Origin: a virus
DNA: 36,745 bases
Virus record (IMG/VR): IMGVR_UViG_3300048839_000775
Span: 1 to 36,745 of that record
Direction: 5' to 3' (one strand)
Shown: piece after piece, positions 24,400 through 31,169 of the stretch
How the letters are laid out: each line of letters opens with the position of its first letter
Position numbering within the stretch: the first letter of the stretch is position 1
The notes under the pieces: generated by a model
Databases searched by the model: none
Told to the model about the DNA's origin: nothing
What the model saw: only the letters and a program-made list of their open reading frames with translations
Program-made: the position numbers and the translations under genes

Positions 24400-25905
24400 T
24401 CATCCCATCCAGCCTGTGCCCCCTCGATAAACAGTCGGCGGCTTTGGCTGAGCCTTAACAGCTTTTGGAAACTCAGCGCCTATTAACGGATCTAAAATGC
24501 GAGCCATGCAGTCGAGCATATCGTCATGTACACACACTGGAAATGCCAAATACTCATCGTTTACGAACGAGTGGATGTAATCAACAGACCTGCCCTCGTA
24601 GTCTACAAACATTAGTCTTTCAGGAAGCCACATTCTTTTTTGCTCAAAGATAGGCACGAGTCTTTTTATTCGGTCCTCTTTGGCTAATGCCCCACCGACA
24701 GGAGTAATATCAAAGCGGTAGTTTTTTTCTTCCATTACATACTTAATATGCTCAATGTCTGAGTCTTTGCCGTATTTCTCATAGGCGGTTTTTATGGGCT
24801 TATATTTTCTATGAAAGTAAAAAAGCTTTTCCGTTCGCTCTGTTAAATTCATTCTGTCTCTTACGCCATCAACAAAATAATAATTATTATCAGGCCCTAG
24901 TCCTATGACTTTCATCACTGTGTAATCAGACGTGGATTTCTTCTCACTCGCTGGATCAATCAGCAAATACAAATTCAAATCTTCTGATTTCAAGGCACTT
25001 TTGTAATAACATAACCACTCAGGCTTGAATCCCATTGATTTATCTGCAACGGGATCTAAGAGCATTTGTGCGCCGAATGTGTAAGGCCCTTGATCTCTTC
25101 GTTTTTCTATCAAAAGCTCATCACTCATAAACACAGGTCGGCCATCCATCTTGCCGCCCTCTCTTGCTGGCTTAATACGAGCCTTTACTGAGCCTCGATC
25201 CATCATGGTTTTATATGTATCGTTTGCGTGATAGCGCGTGCCGATGTAGCGTTTCTTCCCGCCTTGGGCACCGAGGTTAGTTGATAGCTCCCATGCCGCT
25301 GTGGTTTTTTTAATTTGCTCAGGTGTGCTTACAGACTCACGAGTCACAACGTCATCATACACCATTAAGCCAAAGTGTTTTGAGGTCGGTTGGCCATCGA
25401 CAAGCCCCCACGCTTCAATCGTTGATTCTTTTGGGTTTTGATCACGCTTAACAATGATGCCACTATCTAAAGACCACTTAGGCGCTTGAGATTTTGGCTC
25501 TGCCCAAAGCACATCGGGAAATAGATTTTTCAAAAAAGTATTCTGCTCAAGTTCTTGTTTGATTTGACTCAAGAAAGCTTTAGCTATTGGCCTTGTGTGC
25601 GAGAAAATTCCAACCGTTAAATTGGGATCGTTTAAAATGTCTTTTATTGTGAGAGCAAAAGTTATCGTTGAGCTTTTGAAATGTTCACGTGCCCATAAAT
25701 CTAAATAGCCGTCTGGCTCAGACTCGACCTCTCTACAATTGCCGTAGATCCAGTCATGGTCAGCGTCTTTTCTTTTACACCCAACAGTAAGTAAAAAAAA
25801 TAAATCTTCTTTGGCTAAACGCCTAAGAGCTTTATTGTCTTTAGACTCAAGCACTTCAAGGTAAAGGTCATTGGCTTGTTTGCGGGTTAGGCCGTGGCAG
25901 ATCAT
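24400..25905 (-). CDS. terL: Terminase large subunit
   Basis: A 501-residue packaging motor. It has a divergent Walker A-like loop WAREHFKSST (about 71-80) in place of the usual GKT form, and Walker B MVYDDVV (181-187). A C-terminal RNase H-type nuclease carries Asp317 in LLIDPAS, a DYTV segment and HDDMLD near the end. The unusual P-loop is known from several terminase clades. It follows two small genes and TerS and precedes the portal after the sigma factor. Confidence 0.9.
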   Translation of the reverse strand: MICHGLTRKQANDLYLEVLESKDNKALRRLAKEDLFFLLTVGCKRKDADHDWIYGNCREVESEPDGYLDLWAREHFKSSTITFALTIKDILNDPNLTVGIFSHTRPIAKAFLSQIKQELEQNTFLKNLFPDVLWAEPKSQAPKWSLDSGIIVKRDQNPKESTIEAWGLVDGQPTSKHFGLMVYDDVVTRESVSTPEQIKKTTAAWELSTNLGAQGGKKRYIGTRYHANDTYKTMMDRGSVKARIKPAREGGKMDGRPVFMSDELLIEKRRDQGPYTFGAQMLLDPVADKSMGFKPEWLCYYKSALKSEDLNLYLLIDPASEKKSTSDYTVMKVIGLGPDNNYYFVDGVRDRMNLTERTEKLFYFHRKYKPIKTAYEKYGKDSDIEHIKYVMEEKNYRFDITPVGGALAKEDRIKRLVPIFEQKRMWLPERLMFVDYEGRSVDYIHSFVNDEYLAFPVCVHDDMLDCMARILDPLIGAEFPKAVKAQPKPPTVYRGGTGWMG

Positions 25906-26186
25906 AATGGCGGCGTTGATTCTTTAAATTTTTTCTCAGCCAATAGCGCTTCCTGCTTTACCATCACCGCATCTCTTAACTTCTTAGTCGCTGTCACAAC
26001 CTCATGGCTTGGCATATAAGCCCTCACACCATCGTTATACTCCAAATAGCAATAAAGCATAAACTCAGACTGACAGCCTTGGCATAATGCTTTAGCGATT
26101 GAGTGCTGAAATCGTGTGGGCTTTTTAAATGCTGTTAATATTTTTCCACCACACAAACACTCGCCTGAGTATTCAATCTTGCCCAT
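25902..26186 (-). CDS. Small zinc-ribbon-like protein before TerL
   Basis: A 94-residue protein with two cysteine pairs (CLCG near residue 10 and CQGC near 35), likely one zinc site, followed by a helical tail. It overlaps TerL by ATGA and the upstream gene by 14 bp. A DNA- or terminase-associated role is suggested by context only. Confidence 0.6.
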   Translation of the reverse strand: MGKIEYSGECLCGGKILTAFKKPTRFQHSIAKALCQGCQSEFMLYCYLEYNDGVRAYMPSHEVVTATKKLRDAVMVKQEALLAEKKFKESTPPL

Positions 26187-26373
26187 TACTATCCTCGTAT
26201 CTCTTTGGCTTCATAAGTTTAATCGTCTCGCCTTTATTTTCTTTCGACTCTTCTGAAATAACTTTTTCAAATACAGACTTAAGCTTAGCGTCGGTTTTAT
26301 CTTCAGCTTCTTTATAAGCTTCAATTAACTTTGACTTAAGAAGCGAATTGAATTTACTTTTCACCAGACTCAC
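26173..26373 (-). CDS. Small charged helical protein between TerS and TerL
   Basis: A 66-residue Lys/Glu-rich protein, overlapping TerS by 20 bp and the zinc-ribbon gene by 14 bp. It is unrecognised. The coding frame is supported only by the tight gene packing. Confidence 0.5.
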   Translation of the reverse strand: MSLVKSKFNSLLKSKLIEAYKEAEDKTDAKLKSVFEKVISEESKENKGETIKLMKPKRYEDSNGQD

Positions 26374-26779
26374 CCTTTATCTGTTTAATCCTATCCTCTA
26401 AATCCACTGGCTCAATCGTCACATTTTGGTTTACATTATTTTGCACGTTTACTTGGACACCTGCGCCCTTATCACTCCACCCGTCAAAATGATTTAAGCA
26501 TTTAATTAGCATCGTTGTGTCGCCCTCTTGCGCCATCTTTATAGCCTTTTGTCTTAAGCTAAGCCTAACGCCCGCCATGTGATACTCTTTAAATTCATTG
26601 TAAGTTAGCCCTGTTGTCTCTTTTATCCTGCGCTCTATCGTGTCAACTGAACATCCCATCTGTGCCGCGGCATCTTCTCGCTTTGGATCAAGACGCATTA
26701 AACTAGCAAGCTTCTCCATGTCTATTTCAATAATTGATCCAAGAGGTCTGCCCATTTTTGGCTTGGCTTCTTCACTCAA
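26354..26779 (-). CDS. terS: Terminase small subunit-like DNA-binding protein
   Basis: A 141-residue protein. An N-terminal GRPLGS segment leads to a helix-turn-helix (EKLASLMRLDPKREDAAAQM, GCSVDTIERRIKE). The middle is a helical oligomerisation region with LRQKAIKMAQEGDTTMLIKC and NHFDGWSDK, a pattern shared with many TerS proteins (KAxxGDxxMLKxxLxxxxGW). It recognises the packaging start site in the phage genome. It overlaps the methyltransferase stop by ATGA. Confidence 0.75.
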   Translation of the reverse strand: MSEEAKPKMGRPLGSIIEIDMEKLASLMRLDPKREDAAAQMGCSVDTIERRIKETTGLTYNEFKEYHMAGVRLSLRQKAIKMAQEGDTTMLIKCLNHFDGWSDKGAGVQVNVQNNVNQNVTIEPVDLEDRIKQIKGESGEK

Positions 26780-27744
26780 AAGCCGCCCCCAACTGCAGCA
26801 GCATTTCCGTAAACTTTTTCTACAACAGCAATATTTTTGTCACCACCGCTTGAAAATGTTGATCTGTGGTTTATTTTTTTAATCAAATGAAGGCGCTGGT
26901 CTTTAATGTCATACTCAGAAATAAAAACTGGATTAGCTTGCTCATGCGCCCAATCGAAAAAGTCTTTGTGGCTAAACGTGTTGCCATAATCGGCAGTCCC
27001 TTGATATGGAATGTCGCAGTAGATTACTGAGTTTGGCTTTATTATTACCTTCCTATAATCTAAGTTTGTTAACTCCAACCGCTCCAACTGCTGCAACTGC
27101 TCCAACTGCTGCAACCGCTCCAACCGCTCCAACTGCTGCAACTGCTCCAACTGCTGCAACCGCTCCAACCGCTGCAACTGCTCCAACTGCTCCAACTGCT
27201 GCAACCGCTCCAACCGCTGCAAGTCAACTCGCTGGCCCATCTTGTGTCGCAGAATAGTTTTTAAAAACAATCTACGCGCTTTTATGCCAAGGCCCATCGG
27301 CCATTTCTTAATTCCAAACGTATCAATAAACCAAGAATCAAACTCATCAAACACAACGGCCATGTGCATGCTGCGCTTTTGTTCTTCTAAGTCTTTTCCA
27401 AATAAATAACCTTCTCCATTATTACCAAATGACCAAATGATTTTTATGTAAGCGCTTGTTTCTTTTTCTGCAAAAAAACGATCACGAGAAATCCAATCAG
27501 GTTTAAATACTTTGTAGTTATATTTGCCAGCAATAGCATCACTGATTAGCTCACACATTCCTGCTCTTATCTCATTGTAATGAAAATGCTTAAAAGATTT
27601 ACGCCTATTTACAAGCATGTAATGAGTAGCAGAAAACCCGCCGCCAAATAAATCATAAAAGTGATCAGCTCTTGGAAAGAGCTTTGCTATTTCTCCTATT
27701 ATGTTGGTCTTAGATCCCTGATAAGGTAGTCCGTACTCAGCCAC
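26776..27744 (-). CDS. D12-class N6-adenine DNA methyltransferase with an LQx repeat tract
   Basis: A 322-residue Dam-type enzyme. It has PYQGSK (7-12, the FxGxK-type SAM motif), DLFGGGFSA (31-39) and a catalytic CDIPYQGT (about 242-249) in place of the standard DPPY. The IPY form is seen in related phage enzymes. Residues ~174-225 are 17 tandem three-residue units L-[QE]-[RQ], placed between the target-recognition part and motif IV. It follows the ParB-like gene. Probably modifies phage DNA against restriction or to regulate packaging. Activity untested. Confidence 0.85.
   Translation of the reverse strand: MAEYGLPYQGSKTNIIGEIAKLFPRADHFYDLFGGGFSATHYMLVNRRKSFKHFHYNEIRAGMCELISDAIAGKYNYKVFKPDWISRDRFFAEKETSAYIKIIWSFGNNGEGYLFGKDLEEQKRSMHMAVVFDEFDSWFIDTFGIKKWPMGLGIKARRLFLKTILRHKMGQRVDLQRLERLQQLEQLEQLQRLERLQQLEQLQQLERLERLQQLEQLQQLERLELTNLDYRKVIIKPNSVIYCDIPYQGTADYGNTFSHKDFFDWAHEQANPVFISEYDIKDQRLHLIKKINHRSTFSSGGDKNIAVVEKVYGNAAAVGGGF
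27072..27224 (-). repeat. 9-bp tandem repeat inside the methyltransferase
   Basis: About 17 copies of a 9-bp unit (plus strand CAACYGCTS-like, for example CAACTGCTG and CAACCGCTC) encode L-[QE]-[RQ]. Units vary at fixed third positions and form longer super-repeats. Whole-unit gain or loss would keep the frame. It resembles length-variable tracts in phage methyltransferases. Confidence 0.92.
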
Positions 27745-27747
27745 TTA

Positions 27748-28278
27748 TTACCCCACGATTTTAGCTTGAGACTTTTCAAATGTTTCAGCGCAGTGAGGAC
27801 ATTCGAGAATAACTATTTGCGTCTTATCAAGGCCTTCATGCTCTATTGGATCAACTAGGTCACTTACATCAGTTGAAAGGTTTAGGTCAGTGTCCAATCC
27901 CATTAGCTCAAAATCAAAATCATCACTTAGGTTTAAGTCTAAGACGCCTAGCTTCATAAGTTCATCGTCGTGTTCTGCAAGCTCTGCTATTTTATTGTCA
28001 GCGTATAAAAAAGCCGTTTCTTGAACCTTATCTTCAAAGTCCTGCACGTCTACAGGAGCCTCAGTCCAGCCGTTTAGCTTTGCAGCGGCTAGACGACCAT
28101 GGCCCGCGACAATAAAGCCTGACAGCTTAGACACGACAATAGGATGTCGCCAGCCTTGGTATTTCATTACTTTGGCCAGCATTTCTATCTGGCGCTTAGG
28201 ATGGCTATTAGCGTTGGCCGGATGTGGTGTGAGCTGATCCAGCGGCAGCAGCTTTTGATGTGCACAGTTGATTTCCAT
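27748..28278 (-). CDS. ParB-like N-terminal domain protein paired with methyltransferase
   Basis: A 176-residue protein. The N-terminal ParB/Srx domain has LLPLDQLTPHPANANSHPKR, then IVVSKLSGFIVAGHGRLAAA and DNKIAELAEHDDE. The C-terminus carries a zinc-knuckle-like ECPHCAETF. In many phages this domain is fused to a DNA methylase. Here the methyltransferase is the next gene, 3 bp downstream. It may guide or regulate methylation, or act as a nuclease. Confidence 0.82.
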   Translation of the reverse strand: MEINCAHQKLLPLDQLTPHPANANSHPKRQIEMLAKVMKYQGWRHPIVVSKLSGFIVAGHGRLAAAKLNGWTEAPVDVQDFEDKVQETAFLYADNKIAELAEHDDELMKLGVLDLNLSDDFDFELMGLDTDLNLSTDVSDLVDPIEHEGLDKTQIVILECPHCAETFEKSQAKIVG

Positions 28279-28364
28279 TATTTACCCCATATTTCAAACA
28301 TAAAGGCCCATGAGCGCTGCGTAACAAAGCTATGCAGCTCAATGCTCACTCTAAGACTTTAAAC

Positions 28365-28559
28365 TCAGCCAAGCCTCTTCAGCTCATCCGTATTGTTGGC
28401 CAAAAAGCCGTTTACAATCTCTCTGACCAAATCAGACAGTGTGCGACCTTTTACCTCGGCTATTAAATCAAGTGAGCGCTTGGTCTCGCTTGATACAATG
28501 GCTGTGATCTTGGCGTTTAGCTCTTCTTTAGGCACTGATTGAATTTCTGATATTTTCAT
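28365..28559 (-). CDS. Ribbon-helix-helix (CopG/Arc-like) regulator
   Basis: A 64-residue protein from ATG 28559 (MKISEIQSVPKEEL). The beta strand AKITAIVSSE is followed by helix A (KRSLDLIAEVKGRT) and helix B (LSDLVREIVNGFL), the standard RHH spacing and comparable with P22 Arc. A longer start at 28598 would overlap the operator array. It is divergent from GroES, with the phased ATC(T/G)AT array between. Autoregulation plus control of GroES, the sigma factor and portal is the natural hypothesis. Confidence 0.82.
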   Translation of the reverse strand: MKISEIQSVPKEELNAKITAIVSSETKRSLDLIAEVKGRTLSDLVREIVNGFLANNTDELKRLG

Positions 28560-28593
28560 ATTTAAAAAGCCTATAAACTCTTTTAGGCATTGC

Positions 28594-28648
28594 AACATCT
28601 ATCTAGATCGATTTGCATCGATGTAGACTTTTATCTTTTAAAATCTAT
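28594..28648. promoter_or_regulatory. 10-bp-phased ATC(T/G)AT array upstream of RHH and GroES genes
   Basis: Half-sites lie at 28597 (ATCTAT), 28607 (ATCGAT) and 28617 (ATCGAT), exactly 10 bp apart. A further ATCTAT is at 28643. AACATCTAT-N4-ATCGATT at 28594-28613 repeats the portal/sigma array exactly in its fixed bases. It is placed between divergent starts at 28559 and 28659, so an RHH repressor bound here could block both promoters. Confidence 0.7.
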
Positions 28649-28658
28649 AAAAGTAAAT

Positions 28659-28961
28659 ATGGAAACAAAAATCAGACCAATTTTAGATCGCATTTTAGTT
28701 GAGCCCATCGAAGAGCCTGATGTCACCAAAGGCGGCATCATCATGGTAAAGCATGAAAAAGAAAAGCCAAACGAAGGCTTAGTGCTTGCTGTTGGTGAAG
28801 GTCGCTACGACGTACAAGTCCAGCGCATCATCCCGCTTGTAATTAAGCCAGGCGACAGAGTCCTGTATGATGGCAAATACAAGGGTACTCCGATTGAGTG
28901 GGAAGGTAAAACTCTGCTTGTAATGAAACAAGAGGATCTGTTGGGCGTAAGAGAGCCGTGA
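28659..28961 (+). CDS. groES: Phage-encoded GroES-like co-chaperonin
   Basis: A 100-residue protein matching GroES along its whole length: KIRPILDRILVEP, mobile loop EPDVTKGGIIMVKHEKEK (19-36; KGGIIM in place of the usual AGGIVL-type core), then GLVLAVGEGR, PLVIKPGDRVLY and a C-terminal EDLLGV strand. It would cap host GroEL. Cell copies normally sit next to groEL, but none is here. It is a single rightward gene divergent from the RHH regulator. It probably helps fold the P22-type coat protein late in infection. No strong ribosome-binding site precedes ATG 28659. Confidence 0.9.
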   Translation: METKIRPILDRILVEPIEEPDVTKGGIIMVKHEKEKPNEGLVLAVGEGRYDVQVQRIIPLVIKPGDRVLYDGKYKGTPIEWEGKTLLVMKQEDLLGVREP

Positions 28962-29020
28962 TTTTTCTGCGGTTTTTAAAAACTCTCATAGAGGAGGGAT
29001 AATCGCCGCAAAATGTGGCG

Positions 29021-29368
29021 TCACTTCTCCCCCACAATTTCTTTTATTTCGGCGAGGGCTTTGTTGGCTGCATCCAGAGTTTCGTCTGAGCAAAATACAC
29101 CGTTAATATTCGCTGGCTTACAAGCGTCATCACAAAACAACTCCAACGCCCCCCTCGCAACGGCTAGGGCTTTTTGGAGCTTGGCAATGTCGGCGTTTAA
29201 TTGTCGCTCAGCCCACATCACACCAACTTTAAAACCTTCTTTTGAAATACCTTCTTCAATGTAAGCCTCTGCGGTTTTATGTCGCCAGCGATTTACCGCA
29301 TACTCTACCGCCGCCTCTTCTTTAGCTTTGTCGAATGGGGTCATGGGGTGTTTAATTTCAAATTTCAT
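29021..29368 (-). CDS. Accessory protein with shared EIKxxxG C-terminus
   Basis: A 115-residue helical protein (KAKEEAAVEYAVNRWRHKTA, FKVGVMWAERQLN) ending ALAEIKEIVGEK. The same kind of ending appears in the genes at 29862-30464 and 31166-31603. It overlaps the methyltransferase by ATGA. Such proteins are common in phage early accessory regions and have no assigned function. Its stop overlaps a TGGCGTCA element. Confidence 0.62.
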   Translation of the reverse strand: MKFEIKHPMTPFDKAKEEAAVEYAVNRWRHKTAEAYIEEGISKEGFKVGVMWAERQLNADIAKLQKALAVARGALELFCDDACKPANINGVFCSDETLDAANKALAEIKEIVGEK

Positions 29369-29862
29369 AATTTAACCTCAACCGTGCAAAGAGTATCGTT
29401 GTGAGCGGCCCCATGCGACACAATTAAAATCTCAACTATTTCATAACCTCGCTTTTTTCCCATGCAGGTAGTAGACCAACCAAGACTTAAAACTTTATCG
29501 CCTCGTTTTTGACTTTCTGATATAACGTCACGCTCCGCAGTCCACCTAACGGCATTTTGCGAATCCTTAAAAGTAAACCCCGCTCCGAAATTGTCGTAAC
29601 ACTCTTTCACTTGTCGCAACGAATATGGGGGATCGTATAAAACAAAATTCATCTCACTTATTCCGGATAAAAAATCAAATGCGTACAAATGACTTTTAGC
29701 TTTTGTATTCGGGTTCATATCGTTCGTTAATTCGCACAGTTCGCAATCCCTAGCAAAAGGGTCAACAGTAACACCGAATTTATGTCTCTCGAATAACTCT
29801 ATTATTGGTTTTATCGACAAAGTGTTGTGATTAGGCATTGCCCATTTCCTAGAGATAATCAT
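29365..29862 (-). CDS. Second adenine-type DNA methyltransferase
   Basis: A 165-residue small methyltransferase. It has SIKPIIELFERH, then VTVDPFARDC (SAM-site-like), LTNDMNPNTKA with DFL, and catalytic YDPPYS, followed by LSLGWSTTCMGKKRGYEIVE. This matches a compact phage DNA methylase family with DPPY motif. I use ATG 29862, overlapping the upstream TGA (ATGA). GTG 29865 is an alternative. It lies in the early accessory region, separate from the repeat-bearing methyltransferase. Confidence 0.78.
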   Translation of the reverse strand: MIISRKWAMPNHNTLSIKPIIELFERHKFGVTVDPFARDCELCELTNDMNPNTKAKSHLYAFDFLSGISEMNFVLYDPPYSLRQVKECYDNFGAGFTFKDSQNAVRWTAERDVISESQKRGDKVLSLGWSTTCMGKKRGYEIVEILIVSHGAAHNDTLCTVEVKL

Positions 29863-30464
29863 CACACATCCCCCATCTTGGATTTAATTTTGGCGAGAGT
29901 TTCTTTGGCCAATCTATGTTGTTCGCCTTGAAATGTTTCAATCAATTCGTTTTTAATTGTTCCATCTAGTTGTCGTACATTTTCGTTTCTATATCCAATA
30001 ATAAAGTAGCTCATTGCCTCTATGTACCGATGAAAAGCATCGGTTGCGGAGGACAAACACTCGCGCAGTGTGGCGTTTTCTTTGTCGAGTTTATACTGAT
30101 ACTCGCTCATCGCATTTTCAAACGAAAAACTTTCATTACAGCATGGACAAGTTACATATCTCTGGAGCCTTTCCCTCAACTCCTCACACTCTTTCTGAAG
30201 GGCTGCGTAGGCATCATAAATAATTACATGAAGTTCTTTGCCATAAACATCTGGATGATTAGGTTTTTCTCGCACACACCACTGAATCATGCTTGGTGTG
30301 CTCATATCGTCAATGTAAAATTGACCAATGGCTTTATTTTTTTCGTGAACTGTGTTAATATATTCTTGTTGTTTGGTTGTCCGAGGTGCGGCTTTGGCCG
30401 GTGGAGCACTAAGATTCTCCCCCTCGGACGACTGACTTTTCCCACTCGCCTTTACTTCGCTCAT
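29862..30464 (-). CDS. Accessory protein with CPCC zinc site and EIK-type C-terminus
   Basis: A 200-residue protein starting MSEVKASGKSQ. It has a disordered Ser/Ala/Pro start, a coiled coil (LQKECEELRERLQRYV), then CPCCNESF (a likely zinc-binding turn), and a helical tail ending TLAKIKSKMGDV. The ATG at 30464 overlaps the upstream TGA, which fixes the start. Function unknown. Confidence 0.62.
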   Translation of the reverse strand: MSEVKASGKSQSSEGENLSAPPAKAAPRTTKQQEYINTVHEKNKAIGQFYIDDMSTPSMIQWCVREKPNHPDVYGKELHVIIYDAYAALQKECEELRERLQRYVTCPCCNESFSFENAMSEYQYKLDKENATLRECLSSATDAFHRYIEAMSYFIIGYRNENVRQLDGTIKNELIETFQGEQHRLAKETLAKIKSKMGDV

Positions 30465-30676
30465 AGCTGGCCCATCATTACTTTCATAATTTCTTTTCGC
30501 TCCCAATCCTGAATATTATTTTTAATCTTTTCTTTAGCGAGATTAAAGCCAGCATCAAGACCTTGCTGTATCGCCTTATCGACCAATATCATCACGTCAT
30601 TTACTATTTCTTCTGCCGTCATTTCTTCGTATTTAGAAATCATCGCCGCTTTAAGTTTTTGCTCTTCTGTATTCAT
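30461..30676 (-). CDS. Small helical accessory protein
   Basis: A 71-residue protein (MNTEEQKLKAAMISKYEEMT and an AIQQGLDAGFNLAKEKI helix). The leader GGAGATGAGTAG directly before the ATG recurs upstream of the gene at 30902. Unrecognised. Supported by operon packing and ribosome-binding site. Confidence 0.58.
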   Translation of the reverse strand: MNTEEQKLKAAMISKYEEMTAEEIVNDVMILVDKAIQQGLDAGFNLAKEKIKNNIQDWERKEIMKVMMGQL

Positions 30677-30716
30677 CTACTCATCTCCTTTTTTCCTTCG
30701 ATCATAAATCACCCTC

Positions 30717-30902
30717 TTAATAATACCCAAGCCAAAGCATTTGTGTTCGGCCATGTAATTTACAAATTGCATTATTCCCAATCGGCTGTCCCTGATAATC
30801 AAATTTAATTTTCTTATATGCTTTCACTATTCGTTTACACTTGATGCATCTGCGCTCAAACATTGCGCCGTCACCATATAAAACCGTAGGCGCTTCGCTC
30901 AT
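30717..30902 (-). CDS. Small zinc-finger-like accessory protein
   Basis: A 61-residue protein with RCIKCKR and a later CKLHGR, consistent with one CxxC...CxxH zinc site. It starts at ATG 30902 with the same GGAGATGAGTAG leader as the gene downstream. Probably a nucleic-acid- or protein-binding accessory factor. Function unknown. Confidence 0.58.
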   Translation of the reverse strand: MSEAPTVLYGDGAMFERRCIKCKRIVKAYKKIKFDYQGQPIGNNAICKLHGRTQMLWLGYY

Positions 30903-31169
30903 CTACTCATCTCCTGTTGGTTTTGGTTTCAATATTCTACATATAGTTGCCCTACTGCACTTAACTACGCCTACAATTTCCGATACCGACAAACCAGTTT
31001 TTCGTAACTCAATAATTTTATGCCTGTCGTATGTGCGCGGCCTTCCGACATTTAATCCGCGATCTTTCCTTAGGCGCAATGTTCTTTTCACATTTTCAAT
31101 TTTAGCCAACCGTCGTTCTTCTTTTGTCATAGGAAGTTTTTGACCGCATGTATTACATACCCCAATCAT
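30903..31169 (-). CDS. HTH protein like a serine-recombinase DNA-binding domain, with zinc motif
   Basis: An 88-residue protein. An N-terminal CNTCGQKLP precedes a basic linker. Then comes NVGRPRTYDRHKIIELRKTG followed by LSVSEIVGVVKCSRATICRI, the Hin/resolvase-type C-terminal helix-turn-helix. The serine-recombinase catalytic domain is absent, so it should act as a DNA-binding regulator, not a recombinase. It overlaps the upstream stop by ATGA. Confidence 0.72.
   Translation of the reverse strand: MIGVCNTCGQKLPMTKEERRLAKIENVKRTLRLRKDRGLNVGRPRTYDRHKIIELRKTGLSVSEIVGVVKCSRATICRILKPKPTGDE

Noticed and set aside
27006-27257. Plus-strand frame of Ala-Pro-Thr repeats, or a CRISPR-like array
   Set aside because: The 9-bp units are contiguous with no spacers and are explained by the LQx repeats of the methyltransferase on the minus strand.
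29970-30512. 180-residue open frame on the plus strand
   Set aside because: It is antisense to the CPCC accessory gene, whose frame is fixed by ATGA overlaps on both sides; the antisense frame has no start signal.
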